DNA of 64,000 bases from positions 29,168,057 to 29,232,056 of the forward strand of contig NC_044916.1 in NCBI RefSeq assembly GCF_003576645.1, given 5' to 3'. How positions within the stretch are numbered: the stretch's first letter is position 1; the number at the start of each line of letters is the position of its first letter. This DNA comes from Ipomoea triloba (taxonomy: Eukaryota > Streptophyta > Magnoliopsida > Solanales > Convolvulaceae). Of this stretch, positions 36,115-48,455 are shown one piece after another. A program made the position numbers and the translations under genes. The notes under the pieces are model-generated. The model had not been told where the DNA came from and did not search any database. It saw only the letters and a list, made by a program, of their open reading frames with translations.

Positions 36115-37119
36115 TTTTGAAAATATTAGATTTTGAGAATGTTAGATTCATGAATTTAATTAAAATTGAGGTATGTAATATAAACATGTTTGGTTTAGCA
36201 ATTATTTTTACGTTATAATTGTTTTTTTTTTTACTTTAATACCCATAACATATTTTTATGTATTTCAATAAACTTTTAAATTAAATTAATAAATAAGATA
36301 ATGGTAACATATATAAGAACATGATTTAAAAATAATTAACTAAGAACTTAAACTTGAGAAATAAAATTAGTTTATAAGTTAACATGACGTAATATAAATT
36401 ATAAAAATAATTAAATCTGACTCATATAATAAGCTAACATAAAATATATATTTAATAACAATAAGAGTTAAAATGACAAAAAAAATATATATATATATGC
36501 ATGAGAATCTTAGATAACCTAAGAATTGTAAGGGAATCACATTTCCTTCAAAATCTAATGTGAATGGTATATTGTATTTCTTGGAGAATGTTGTATTCCC
36601 TTGGAAAAGTAAGATAACTTGAACCAAACATGAGAATATAAGCTTTGAAATGCCACATTCTCTTTGATTATGTTGTATAACTTGAACTAAACACCCTAAA
36701 AGCATTAGATATCTCCGAGCCCAATGACAATTCAGTGTACCATGATTTACTTATTAGTTAGTTGTGCCATGACCAATATTAGAGCTATTAAAATGGGCCT
36801 AACATGTTATATGTTAGACTTGTAGATAGATGTTTTGAGATGAGTTCTCTTATTGAATTTGGTTGTTAGCATTGATACTCATGCTGAAGGTTGGTATGTG
36901 GTATAAAAGAGTTATCTGAAAATGAGTTATTTGGTGTTAAGAAAGAATATGGTGAGAGTTGCTTGCAGGCATCTAACTTCTCAAGATCCATCCCAAAAAA
37001 TTGGACCAATAGGTAGGTTATCTTGAGTTTGATGAATGCCTATTTCTAGTGATTATCTCATTAAGAGTTGGTACGCAGCAAGTAGGTGAATGTCACTTTA
37101 CTAGTGAATATTTGCATTA

Positions 37120-37215
37120 AGAGTATCTCCAATGTATAGAGAAAGAGAGTGAGCAAGTCTGACACCGCGCGTGACACGTAATTGACGCGCAAAGGGTGGG
37201 GGATAGCTGAGACTG
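37120..37215. mobile_element. Fragment of AGAGCAT-end MITE
   Basis: TAAGAGTATCTCCAATGTAT begins a stretch with GAGAAAGAGAGTGAG and GCGCGTGACACG, resembling the left part of the elements at 58086 and 61940. No second end seen. Confidence 0.35.
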
Positions 37216-37454
37216 TTGTTTGTCTGTATAATTTTTTATTTTTTACCTCAATGGTCCTTTGACCTTTGAGGTCAAAACAATATTATTTTGTAGTATATAT
37301 ATTACTTTATTTATTAATTATTTGTATTATATTATATTTATAGCTCAATAATTATTATTTTTGTATTATATTGTATTTTTATGAAATTATTTCTTTTACT
37401 TAAATTTATTTTCATTTAAAATAAAATTATTAATTATAAAAATAAAATAATAGA

Positions 37455-37582
37455 TGATGTATCTTGCGGGGCTTAGCTTAATCGTTCAAAAATTACCCTG
37501 AAAGTCTTGCTTCAACCCACTCCCATCATTCATGTGAGAGTGTTAACCGGGACACCGGGTGCCATTAGACCACAAGGTCTTT
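37455..37582 (-). repeat. SINE-like repeat family C
   Basis: On the minus strand: AGACCTTGTGGTCTAATGGC, ACCCGGTGTCCCGGTTAACA, CTCACATGAATGATGGGAG, GGGTTGAAGCAAGACTTTCA. The start resembles an A box (TGTGGTCTAATGG) and the later GGGTTGAAGCAAG a decayed B box. A fragment with the same head, GACCTTGTGGTTCAGTGGAC, lies at about 51140. Confidence 0.6.
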
Positions 37583-38445
37583 GACATATTTATCTATTCT
37601 TAATACAGTTTTTTATAATTAATTTTAATTTATTGAATATGCAATGATACTTGATCTTTCTAGATCAATCGTTTGCCATTAAAATTGTAAATCGTAGCTG
37701 GTTGTTGGTTTTAATAATAGGATGCTTGCCTTGAACTCAGTATGCATTTGCAAGGGTGAAGGAATAGACTCCCACAACCTACCAGTTCAAAAACCCACAA
37801 CTTTAGCTATCAAATAAGTTACGTGATTTATTGATTATCTAACTTAGAAAAGGCTAACGTTACCAATTTCTTAATTGCATATAAAGTATACAATCTTTAA
37901 CAATAAGGGTCATATACGAGTAGTAGAAGGATTAGGTATGACTTATTTAGAACTACACAATTGGCCTTAATAACTGGAGTTTTGCCCAAGCTATGCTTGA
38001 ATTTTTTTTTTTAAACATTATATATTTGTAATCTATTAATCTTTAAAATATTTACTATACATTATTAATTAATATAATTTCATAACATAATAATTATACA
38101 ACCATGAACCAAGCAAGATACCATATAATATTCATCATTGACCTATTGCACCACTAATAATAATTATAACGAAAAATGTTACATGGTATATCAATAATAA
38201 GTGATAATATTATAAATAGTTTTTGTCCTACCAATATTAAAGTCGTCATTATATGGCCATTATGGCTACTTGGTGATTTGCATTAAGTAAACCTCACCCT
38301 CGTATAATAGTTTATAAATCATACACGAAAAGTAAATTGCAATACCGTAGAACCATTCTCGTGCAGTGTATTTAACCCAATTACCCAACCAATAAGCATA
38401 CCTTATATAGAGGATACATACACAAAAAATAGAGCAAAAGATATA

Positions 38446-38734
38446 GGCCCTGTTTGGTAAATAATCAGTCTATCAGCCAATTTTGGCTTATTTGACTACT
38501 ATTAGTTGTTTGGTTAACAAACTTTTTGTAACTCCAAAATGCTAAAATTCAAAAGGCTACTCAAAGCAGCATTTTCAATTAGCTTTTTGAGAAAAGAAAT
38601 TATACCAAACAGCCATCAGCAAACAGCTAATTTATCAAACAACTTTCTACAATCAACCAATGTTATCAATTAATCATACCTTCTAACCCAAACAACCAAC
38701 CCAATCAGCCAACAGCCATTTACCAAACAGGGCC
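38446..38734. mobile_element. hAT-like MITE
   Basis: 289 bp with inverted ends GGCCCTGTTTGGTAAAT, the end type common to plant hAT MITEs. Internal degenerate CAGCCAA/TTGGCT units are in inverted orientation on the two sides. No perfect 8-bp target duplication is readable (AAGATATA against ATATACTT). Non-coding. Confidence 0.75.
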
Positions 38735-38964
38735 ATATACTTTAACAATCACCAGGCTCATTTGAAAGTATATTTGTAAGAATTAAACTTAGCTTGTAAC
38801 ATGCAATGCTCTACCTATTTGATTAATCCTATCCCTTATCTTTTCTTTTTCTTAGTGTTAGAGCGTGTGCTATAATAATTAATTATTACGTGAAAATTGT
38901 TGCATGGCAAGGCGTGGCATGGGCTTAGATTACGCGCAATTATAATTGTTTCGAGAAACATGCA

Positions 38965-38966
<2 letters not shown>

Positions 38967-38999
<33 letters not shown>
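38967..38999. repeat. (AT)n microsatellite
   Basis: 33-bp uninterrupted AT run. Confidence 0.95.
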
Positions 39000-39002
<3 letters not shown>

Positions 39003-41929
39003 GCACACGGGCGGAAGATTACGCGCATTGCCCAAAAAGGCACTCATGCATACATGCCGGATTATCGGACCAATCGAGATTTCCGAGGAATTGAACGTAC
39101 CATCTCCCTTCTCGGATCTGCTGCTAGCTACATAGTTGGATTGCCACCTTACTGTGCCCATTTTCCGCATTTTAATATATCCATTTAGCCATCATTTGAA
39201 CATATATTGTACATGTTATATGTATATCGTATACGACCTAATTCCCAAGTACCTCCATCTACATTATATTTGCAAAGAATATGCATGCTGTGTGACTTTG
39301 TGTCTGTCACTCATTGAAATCTGTACCTGTCAGACGCTCATTACTTCATTGCCTTCACCCGAATTGCTATCTAAAGCTCACAATGCCAAGAAGCCAAGAA
39401 TATGTGTATGGAGTGTATAAAAAAATGATATATGTACTCCATAGAGTATAACTTTCGTTACGTGTATAAATTTTATTGAGTAAATAAAAGAGAACGAATA
39501 AAAACAGTGGTCCACTTCTTTAAATCAATCAAAGAATGCCACTTCGACAGAGAATATAATAAAAAATAGAGTAAAAAATGAAAGTGCATGTAATATTACT
39601 CGAGTGTATATTATAATATATATGGAAAATACTACTTATATATACTCCTAAATTATACTTCTAATTTTTATTCCATGTCCCCCTCTCACAAATATTGGAT
39701 GTAGACAACTTTTTGACCCACAAGATGAAAATGTCATATTCATGCTTGCCACATCAGTGAGTAGAATTGATGGAGTAGAATTTGAGAGTCTCCACGATAG
39801 AACTCTTATTGGTCAAATATATACTGTTTTTTTCTCGTTTATTTTCTTTGATATTTTTAAAATTTTAAAATTTAGTTCTTTGAGTTTAATAGTACATGCT
39901 TTTAATGAGTGTGTGCATAGAGAGAGTGTGTGTATGATCCCATGAGAACATGTCCTCAGGAGAGCGAGCTCTAAGAATTAATCTTAGTTTTACATTTGTA
40001 AAATTTGAACCGATCATATTAAATTTTAAAAAAGATGTCGTGGTATTATTGTAATTATCACCAATTTAAAAAAAAATACGGTGACATTATTATAATTATC
40101 ATCAACTTTACCGTGCAACTTTTGACACTATACAGTGTACTTTTTAACAATAGGCATACATTACATTTCAAAAAAAGTCTATGAATATCAACAAAAAAAA
40201 ACTAAATTTTAAACATAAATCATAAATACTAAACCCTAAGTAGTAAAAAGTAAACCCTAACCAAACGTAAAACCTCTCTGAGCAAGAATTTAATTTTCTG
40301 ATCAGAAAAATTTTAATTTTTTAAATACCGGACAATGTGAAACAATGACTAGCCAGTCTGGCCTCCTATTATTTGATTGAAAACTCTATACTCCTATTAT
40401 TTGATTGAAAACTCTATATTGTAAAAGGGAGGTGAAGAAACAAAGCCCATTTTCTTCCTTAAAATAAATATCAATGTCCATTTATCCTTTCTACTGTACA
40501 GGATACAGCCAAGTAGGCAAGTAGCCGGTTGTTATTATCGGCAGAATATATAAGCTGTAAGGAATCGTAAGATTATTGACGCAATAATTGCTTGATTATG
40601 ACCTATTATCTATAATTTACATCTCATATATTTAAAAGAACAATATTATTATTTCCTCTTTATTTCACATCTTAATATTTATCTCCTACACTTCTACTAA
40701 TCTATTATGATAATAAAACTCATTTATATTCTTATGAATTGGACAATTAACCCAATCCCTATTAGGGTAAAATTAAAAGAAGAATGTAACATTACTCTAT
40801 TTAAAATATGATTATCTACTTATACTTATCATATTGTCATTATTTTTATAATTTTTATAATACCACTATATGCTAATCATCTCAATATTTAGTATATGTT
40901 CAAAAGATTGTGGTCGAGCAACATTCATCAATGAATTTAGGTTAACATATCGTCAATTGCTAACGCTTTAAATGTATTAAAAAATACATCACCCGATTTA
41001 TATGCGGTTCTACCATTTTTTAGATTATCAAATTTGATATTCAAACTTAATAAAAGAAAAAAAAAATGGTGTTTGATAGAATTTATCTTTATCAATAATA
41101 ATAAGCGTAATTGATGGCATATATTGGGACTGAAAATGAAATAAAATCTTTAATGGATTTGATTGTCCCATGATAGCGATTGCATACAGAATCCATGAGA
41201 CCTTTATGTTGTGGTCCTTCAGACTAAGATTTGATACCATCTCTAAGTCATTTATTAGCAGTATTTAATGTTTTGGTCCATCACACACTACTAAAGCTGT
41301 TCCTATTCCTCTTACGTTGATGGGAGATCAGAATAGGAATGAGACTTAATAATTTTGCTAATATTATTCAATATTACTCTATTTAATTAAACACTGTTAT
41401 AAATATTCATGACCATTATTTCTTCAATATAATCCCTTCATCTTCCCTATTAATGTTATATGTTGTAGGTTATCACTTTGTATGTATATATAAAGACTTT
41501 GATCAATGGAATGAATGGCGTTTATGAGTTCTTACACTTTCTAGTGTTCCTTTACTTTTACTCTCCACTCTTCTCTCTACTATGTTCTTGGCATACAACT
41601 ACTATTGAATCATCCCAGTAAATTGAGCTAAAGAAGGCCAAAATCACAACAAACACATATAAAATAAACAAGAAGAAGAAAAAGATTTGAGTTTGAAATT
41701 AAAAATAGTACCCCTACATTTGTTCTTATATAAAAAAAAATAATTTGTACAAAGAATGTACTTGATTGATCGAGGAATGATGCATAAGTCCAAGGTAAAA
41801 TTTCCAAGAAGTGGATATCCGAGAGTTAATTGAGTTTAATTATATTATATAATAATTAAAACGCATGAATAAGATTTTCGGGAGCTAGATATATATATTT
41901 TTTAAAAGTTGGAGGTGTGAATTAGGATG

Positions 41930-42660
41930 GGGAGTAGAGTTAAGGGGGTTGAGGTACAAACGTTGAAGGGATGGGGTCCAAAATGGAATAAGGACAAAAG
42001 ATTAGGGGTTAGGATGCAATATTTAAAAGATTGGGTACAATGTAAGACATGGGCAGAAATCTAATGGGTTGTGATGCAAGTATTGGGGTCTACGTAGGAC
42101 TATGTTGGAATAACGGGCTATGAATGAAAAAAGGTGGGGGTGGAGGTGCATTAGAGCCACGTCGGGACTTGTCATGTGCCTCGCAACATATCATTGGAAA
42201 CAGTGAACCTAGGCTTGGCCAAGAATGGCGGCGTTGTGGTTGTGCATTGTTAAAAAATACAATAAAGTAGTGAAGGGGCTTAGCGAAAGGGAATGAAGGT
42301 CGTTAAAGGCCATGTCGAGACTCGTCATGCGCCCCGTAAATGCGGAGTAGTTAGACTTGGTCGTGCATAGTCGAGCTTGCTGGATAAGAGTGGTGACAAT
42401 GTGCCCATGCATGGTCAATGAAGGCAACAAGGCGGTGGATATATGAGGTAATGAGGAGCGTTGCTACCTTATTAGGCCGGGCCATAGGGTGCCTCGTGGC
42501 CTCACCGTTGGCCACAATTTGGACAAACATAGCCAAGTGTTGCCAGGTAGGGTTGGCAATGCCTTGGGTATGATTGGAAAGAGTGAGTAGTGGCAATGCT
42601 AGCCACGTATACAACGAGGAGGGCAAGGCGAAGGGAGGGGATATGGACAATGCTTAGCTA
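41930..42660. repeat. G-rich strand-biased degenerate repeat
   Basis: GTCGGGACTTGTCATGTGCC (42162) and GTCGAGACTCGTCATGCGCC (42315) start two diverged copies about 150 bp apart. Each is followed, about 50-70 bp later, by CTTGG and then an AAGARTGG-containing block. The preceding 41930-42100 repeats GGGGTTAGGATGCAATATT-like units. Base composition is unlike the neighbours. Probably a decayed transposon; no domain seen. Confidence 0.5.
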
Positions 42661-43307
42661 ACAAGTATGTCGTGATGCACCTAAAAAATGCATCTCGGAC
42701 AATATAATATTTTTTTTCTTACCCATAAATAATTCAAACATGATTTTCTTATAATTTCAATAGTATCTCCTCTATCCCTTAATTTTAGGAGCAATTGTAG
42801 AGATTACAAATACCATCATATCTCTTCGATCTCTAATTTGGTAAGCCATCATTTCCTAAACTAAATACAAATTTTGTCTAATAATGCCCATTAAGAAATA
42901 ATAACACAGAGTTTTAAACCAAACATTTTTAAAAAAATCAATAAAACATCATCCATCATTAAATTAAATAATTTTGGCTTGGAATTATCAACCATATAAC
43001 TCCTGTTCCCAATGGTAGGCTCATTTTGTAAGGTTATAATACCTTCCTGCCATGTTTTGTGTGTCTTGAATTGACTAGATAAGGTTGAACAATATGGCTT
43101 ACCATTTACCAACAAATACTTTATTTATTTACATTTTAAAAAGAGAAAAAAGAAAACAAGAAATGAAAGAAAAAAATACCAAAATACTCAACTAAAACTG
43201 GTGACTGACTGGTGAGACAACATTGGGACTTACCGAATGTTGTAAAACCAGCAAAAATACTTTAAAAAGAAAAACCTCCTATTTTTAGCAATTCACGGTT
43301 CCGTAAT

Positions 43308-43580
43308 ATACGTATTTTCTTAACTACGGACTACGAGGTTGGCGATTAGTTAGTACGTAATCGCCATCAATAGTCGGCACGTGATTGCACGGTCCGGTAG
43401 CACCAGTACGTCCCACCCACCACTCCTATAGAGCGCGTGGAAAAAGAGCCAACAAGGATCTATTAATTCAATCATACTACGTTGCCACTAAACTCTTAGG
43501 TACCGAACCAATTACGACAGCGCACGTCATCAACTTTGACACGTCACATTTATGGGGTCCAACGATAGACACGTATCAGG
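43308..43580. promoter_or_regulatory. ACGT-rich region upstream of the bHLH gene
   Basis: Seven ACGT cores in about 270 bp, including a G-box CACGTG at 43378-43383, GACACGTCAC near 43538 and GACACGTATC near 43568. ACGT elements are binding sites for bHLH, bZIP and PIF-type factors. The region is 0.8-1.1 kb from the bHLH start, with SINE-like insertions between. That it controls the bHLH gene is inference. Confidence 0.4.
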
Positions 43581-43614
43581 TCCACTCTAAGAAATAAGTT
43601 TAGCTTTAATGGGT

Positions 43615-43845
43615 CTAAAACTAAGTTGACTGATTATCTTAAAATATTGTTTTAGCAGTAGTGTGGTGTTCGAATATCACTGAGGATATAGGAGGTCATT
43701 GACTGACCATAGGTGATGAAAATTTCTTGTGCACAAAGTGTACAAACAGAGGTAGAAATTGGATATTAACAAGGCGATTCGCGATTTACCTTATCAAGTA
43801 ACTCTGTGGCAGAGATTTTGGGAGTTTAAGATTAGTTTACCGTAA
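43615..43845 (+). repeat. SINE-like repeat family B
   Basis: Matches 29570-29855 in order: AAGTTGACTGATTATCTTAA, GTGTTCGAATATCACTG, TAGGTGATGAAAATTTCTTG, CGATTCGCGATTTACCTTAT, AAGATTAGTTTACCGTAAG. Lies between the ACGT-rich region and the bHLH gene. Confidence 0.65.
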
Positions 43846-43959
43846 GTTGTAAGTTGTAATGCTGCTGACGGAGCAAGATTTCTAGGGTGGCCCTTAAACC
43901 ATTGAATTAAGTCCCACGAGGCTATCAAGAGACCCAAAGCCCAAAACACCTTGGGTACA

Positions 43960-44130
43960 AACATGGGTGAAAATTGAAAACTAAGTACTAAAATGCGATG
44001 AAAACTCCTTATGTTCAAAGTGTACAAACAGGGGTGAAAACTAAGTACTAATTGAGCGACTCACAATTTACCTTCTTAGTAGATAGGAATTTTATGTCTT
44101 AAAATTAGTTTAGCATAAGCTGTGATACAC
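43960..44130 (+). repeat. Second, partial SINE-like family B copy
   Basis: Carries only the body and tail: GGGTGAAAACTAAGTACTAA (44030), GAGCGACTCACAATTTACCT, AAAATTAGTTTAGCATAAGC. The tRNA-like head is absent. Just upstream GGGTGAAAATTGAAAACTA appears once more, suggesting an internal duplication. Confidence 0.6.
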
Positions 44131-44412
44131 TGATACCTAATTTATTTATTTATTTATTTATTTATTTTGAAAAAAGTAGAATGGGGCATGGGGCTGAAAA
44201 GCCCAAAGCGTGATTGGGCCATTGCCAGTGGTGTGTGGACATGCCCACGTGGCTAGTCATGTCATCATGGGACCACCATCATGGTTCGCTCATTGGCTCT
44301 CTGCCCAATTTCAGTTGACAGCCACTCCTACTTATCCAAAATCTCCTATTTATTCCGCCACATTCCCGCCGTCTCTCTCCGCCCATCTTTTCTGCACTTA
44401 TATCAACCGGAA

Positions 44413-46568
44413 ATGCTACACACAACCGTCACGGACGCCATGGAAACCGGCACAGAGATGACCGTTCTTGAGCGCCACCAATCTCGTCTGAAATGGCACC
44501 AAGAAGAACAGCACCAAATATTAACTTACTTGGGCGGAGGCAATGATCATCTGGTGACCGGAATGTTCCCCCCGCCACCGGAAATTCAAGAATTTCAGAG
44601 TCTCGGCGACCTCGTGACGCGGGCTATGAAGCCGGAGAATGTATGGAGTGATTTTAGCGGTTTAGGACTCGGGCAGGAGACGGACATTGGAACCAATTAC
44701 AGAATTTCCAGAACCGCCAGCAGCCCGGCCGCCGTAGCAGAGGACGGGAAAAGGAAAGAAGCCCCCCCGCCGGAGAACTTAAAGAGGAGGAAAGCCGAGA
44801 AGAAACAGAGCACAACAGAACAGAGTGGCAACAAAAACAACAAGAAAGAATCATCGTCTGCTACCTCGGATGATACAAAGCCTGACTACATTCATGTCAG
44901 AGCACGCCGTGGCCAAGCCACTGATAGCCATAGCTTAGCTGAAAGGGTGAGTTATTTCAAAAACCAGTTAATATCAAATTTACTATAGTGTTTCTTTTTT
45001 ATTTAGTCATATAGTACGTTCTTTGTGCTTAATTAAGTTATGGACTTCACCATTAGCCAGATGACTAAATTAGGATTAATAGAAGAAAAATTACTCAGAT
45101 AACTCAATTAAGTGCAAAAATGTACTAAATTAAGAAAAATCACTATAGTCTAACTGTTTTAGAAAACTAATAATGTTGCAAATTGAACAGGTAAGGAGGG
45201 AAAAGATCAGTGAAAGAATGAAATACCTGCAAGATCTTGTACCAGGGTGCAATAAGATCACAGGGAAAGCTGGAATGCTTGATGAAATAATCAACTATGT
45301 CCAATCTCTTCAACGACAAGTAGAGGTTAAAACCTAATTAACTACAACCCTTTTTAACCTTTCAACTATATATGTTTTGAATACTAACTTCTTTTATTTT
45401 GTTTTCGTCGAAACTGACAGTTCTTATCAATGAAACTGGCTGCTGTTAATCCAACAATTGATTTCAACATTGACAGTTTCTACACAAAAGAGGTATCAAA
45501 TCAAAACCACATTCATTAGATTGAAGTAAAGTTCAAAACACCATATAATATATGTTTTGGTTAACTGATTTCTTGCTTTTTGTCTCCAGGTTTATGAAGT
45601 GAGTGGATCTAATTATCCTGCAGAAATGTTCAATTCATTGCAGCAATGTTCTGAAATGGAGAATGGTGTGAACCCTTCGGCCATGGCGCTTCGGAGAACC
45701 ATTAGTGCTCCCATATCGCTGCTAGACTCCACTGCAAATGTATGTATTTCCTCCATTCTTTAGTATAATCTAACCTGTGTGTTTACCACATTTTCTTATT
45801 ACAAGCTTGTAATTCATGGAACAGCAAATTCAGGCATCTTCAGCTTGGGATGCTGAGATACAGAACTTGTATGCAATGGAGTTCCAACAAGGAAGATCAA
45901 CAACATCCTTTCTTTCACAGCCATTTATGGGTAAGCCTGTTTTCCCAGAATTATGTTTATGTTCTCTGTATAAAAGAAGAATATGATTGATCACAGTAGA
46001 TATGATTATATAATTGAAACTGGACAGCCCTATAAGTACACTAGGGTCCTCTTTGATGTAATTGAAAAAAAGTTGCTACTTTTTTCCTTGTGTCTCCACC
46101 TAAAATATACAAGCACCATGGTAGTAAAATGATAAAATACCAAAATCCAGCAACCAGGCTAACCACAAGATTACAAGTTCGACTCCTAGCAGGAGCAGCC
46201 AATTGGCTTTCTTTATTTGAACTGGTCATCTATGGTCAATATTAGTTTACTTTCTTGTGGTCCTTTACTGGCTAGGGTCACAATGCAGGGTTTATCTAGT
46301 ATGCACACTCTCGAGTAGTAGCTGCGGGTTTCCCTAAAAAAGTCATTTGGACTAGTGAAGACAAAGTGACCTTCCAAGACCAAATAACCATCAAGTAATG
46401 TGCATGCATTATTGAGATTTAAGTGAAAGAAAGAGGACCCTACCTTTGTAGTTATACTCCAAAAGTAAAATGTCAATGAAATTCTCCCAAGAAGCACTTA
46501 AACTAAGTAGCTTTTGGCTATATATTGCAGGTTTCATAGAAGGTGGCAACACAAGGATGGCAATCTGA
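44413..46568 (+). CDS. bHLH transcription factor, group XII (CIB/BEE/HBI type)
   Basis: G-box-binding regulator; group XII members act in brassinosteroid, gibberellin and light-controlled growth or flowering. Which member this is I cannot fix; the N-terminal [12 protein letters not shown] resembles the CIB1/bHLH63 side. Exons: 44413-44946, 45191-45325, 45421-45492, 45590-45739, 45825-45930, 46531-46568, all GT-AG and in frame; 344 aa. Basic region after [17 protein letters not shown] with His173, Glu177 and Arg181, the H-E-R set that reads CACGTG. Helix-loop-helix to about residue 222 ([20 protein letters not shown]), then [18 protein letters not shown] Lys-rich stretch KRRKAEKK precedes it as a likely nuclear signal. 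The intron between basic region and helix 1 is typical of the group. Start 44413 is preferred; ATG 44440 or 44281 are possible. The last intron is 600 bp because of a SINE-like insertion. Confidence 0.94.
46150..46345 (+). repeat. SINE-like repeat family A in last bHLH intron
   Basis: CAGGCTAACCACAAGATTAC and AAGTTCGACTCCTAGCAGG give tRNA-like A- and B-box blocks. The body has GGTCCTTTACTGGCTAGGGT, CACAATGCAGGGTTTATC and CTCGAGTAGTAGCTGCGGG. It is the fullest family A copy in the window and lies in the bHLH sense orientation within the intron 45931-46530. Confidence 0.65.
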
Positions 46569-47279
46569 ACTGGAATTATAGATCAGATCATACAATTTCT
46601 TCAATAATGCTCTTCAAAAGTTACCAATTCCCATTGTTTTTCTTCCCAAGTACATACCATATGTATTTGTATGTATACAGGCAGTGTAGAAATGCCATAG
46701 TGCTAATATTGCTATCAATTTGTCCTGTCTGCTATGTCTCATCAATCAACTGAGATCTTGTTACGTACTGAAATTTAGTACGTGAATGCCAATTATTCTA
46801 TTAATTACATATATAATGTAATACGCACTATTCTTGTTGAAAGAACAACGTCAATCAATGACGTATCATATCCCAAACATTATATCGATGTTAATTCTCA
46901 AATTATTGGTGTGAGAAAGGGTAGAGAGCACAAAGTCATGAATATAGATGGCTGCATTGGTTTAAAACTGAAGCATAAAAAAAATGGTCCTCTTATGTAC
47001 TATGTAGATAGGGTATGAATGATAATTGAAGGGTCATACTCATCAAATTGGCACAAATTGCTATTCAAATGACAAGATTGAGAATGACAGGTTTAGGCAT
47101 TTCAAAGAATTGAAGGACAGAGGACAGCAACCAACCAGTGAGCAGAAATGGCTGCTTTTTAGGACAGAATGGGACGTGTGGATCAAGACCCTAATAACAG
47201 ACAATGTAAAAGTGTTTCACAACAAAAAGTGATGTTGATAGCCCTCTTTCCCTCCCTAGAATGGGGATAAATATTCTAT

Positions 47280-47540
47280 ACCCTCACTGGTAGCTCGGTT
47301 AGTTTCTGAGTAGCAGATTGTGAGCAAAGACGTAGGATCGTGCCCTGACAGTCGCAATGTGATAGTTTTATTCTCTTGTGGAGGTGGCTCATTGTGGACA
47401 CCAGGCACTGGTCCTCCCAGTCCCGCCTAATAGACCGTTGAGTAGCTGTGTTTTACTCCTCCACAATCTTATCGTGTTGGGGTGTGAGATTCGCAGGGCA
47501 ATTGATTCCCTTTTGTGGGCAAGGATAAACATCCTATTCT
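47280..47540 (+). repeat. tRNA-derived SINE-like repeat, family D
   Basis: CTGGTAGCTCGGTTAGTTTC (A-box-like) and GACGTAGGATCGTGCCCTGA (B-box-like) are spaced as in a tRNA head. The element is bracketed by GGGATAAATATTCTATACCC and AGGATAAACATCCTATTCTA, which could be diverged target duplications. The body has GTGGAGGTGGCTCATTGTGG and CCCAGTCCCGCC. Confidence 0.55.
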
Positions 47541-47992
47541 AAAATACCCTTAACTAACTTAGTCATTAGAGTTAACTATACCAATACAAAGCAAATCAAA
47601 TCAGATAATTGCTTAATCATGTCATACAAATCATCATTACTAAGAAGAAGAACATTTCATTCACTGAAAAGGCTATAAGGGCTCTAAAGCTTTGTCATAT
47701 GAGTTTGTGAATTGTGACTAAGTGTAGCAGCTAAACAGTCACTTCTATTGGTGCTTAAATTAAATTGTATACAAATGGGCTGAAGAGTGAAGCCATCCAT
47801 CAACAAAGAACAGCCAACACTGTACTACTTGCCTATGCTTTTCACCATTATTTCCATGTTTGGGACCTCAACAAGGTTTTCTAGACTTTCAATTTCAAGC
47901 CCCCATATGCCAGAGGGGAAAAGAGGGGCCCACCATATCCACAGAACAAGTGATTCTCCTACCCAGAAATGGATGGTGAAAGATAGTTCTGC

Positions 47993-48455
47993 CTGCAGGG
48001 TCCACAAACTCGGGTGAAAATCATTTTATTTTTAGCTCTCTAATATTTGTGTATATAGTATACACCCCTCAGCTGATATATTAGGTGACGAGAGAAAGTC
48101 ACAGCTAGTATTCGAAGATGTGCACTAGGTAAATCTCGTCTTGTGATCATAGCTGATAAATGGTCACAAGGGGATAAATCAGTTTAAGCTGTCCATAGTT
48201 CAAACTAAGAAGGCCAATAGACTGCAGGGTCCACGAACCTATGTGAAAATCATTTTATTCTCAGCTCTCTAATATTTGTGGATATAGTATACAGCCCTCA
48301 GTTAATATTTTGGGTGACAAGAGAAAGCCACAGTTACTACTCGAAGATGTGCACTAGGTAAATCTCGCATTGTGATCTTAGCCCACAAATGACCACAAGG
48401 AGATAAAGTAGTCTAAGTTGCCCATAGTTCAAACTAAGAAGAAGGCCAATAAACT
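47993..48455 (-). repeat. Tandem pair of SINE-like family A units, 229 bp period
   Basis: Two head-to-tail copies begin CTGCAGGGTCCAC at 47993 and 48222 and stay alignable to AACTAAGAAGGCCAATA. Within each, CTCGAAGATGTGCACTAGGT or TTCGAAGATGTGCACTAGGT and the preceding and following blocks match the minus-strand form of the 46150 repeat. The unit therefore holds a truncated family A element plus flanking sequence, duplicated as a block. Confidence 0.8.

Larger units (their letters stand above)
27160..43300. other. Large gene-free spacer between RL and bHLH
   Basis: About 16 kb, AT-rich. No open frame shows a domain or a credible splice structure. Named contents are listed separately: fold-back element, SINE-like repeats, MULE-, hAT- and CACTA-like pieces, and simple repeats. 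Stretches such as 28200-29300, 30050-31370, 31450-34500, 36120-37100, 38750-41700 and 42670-43300 hold no feature I can support. The 121-codon frame at 30745-31110 has no recognisable domain. Confidence 0.65.

Noticed and set aside
37139..37158. AGAGAAAGAGAGTGAGCAAG resembling miR156
   Set aside because: Several mismatches to the miRNA, location within a MITE fragment, and no hairpin arm found.
40225..40262. Two AAACCCTAA-like telomere-type motifs
   Set aside because: Only two isolated copies in AT-rich DNA; too few for an interstitial telomere block.
44210..44461. 83-codon frame overlapping the bHLH start
   Set aside because: Different frame from the bHLH CDS, no domain, and ends inside exon 1.
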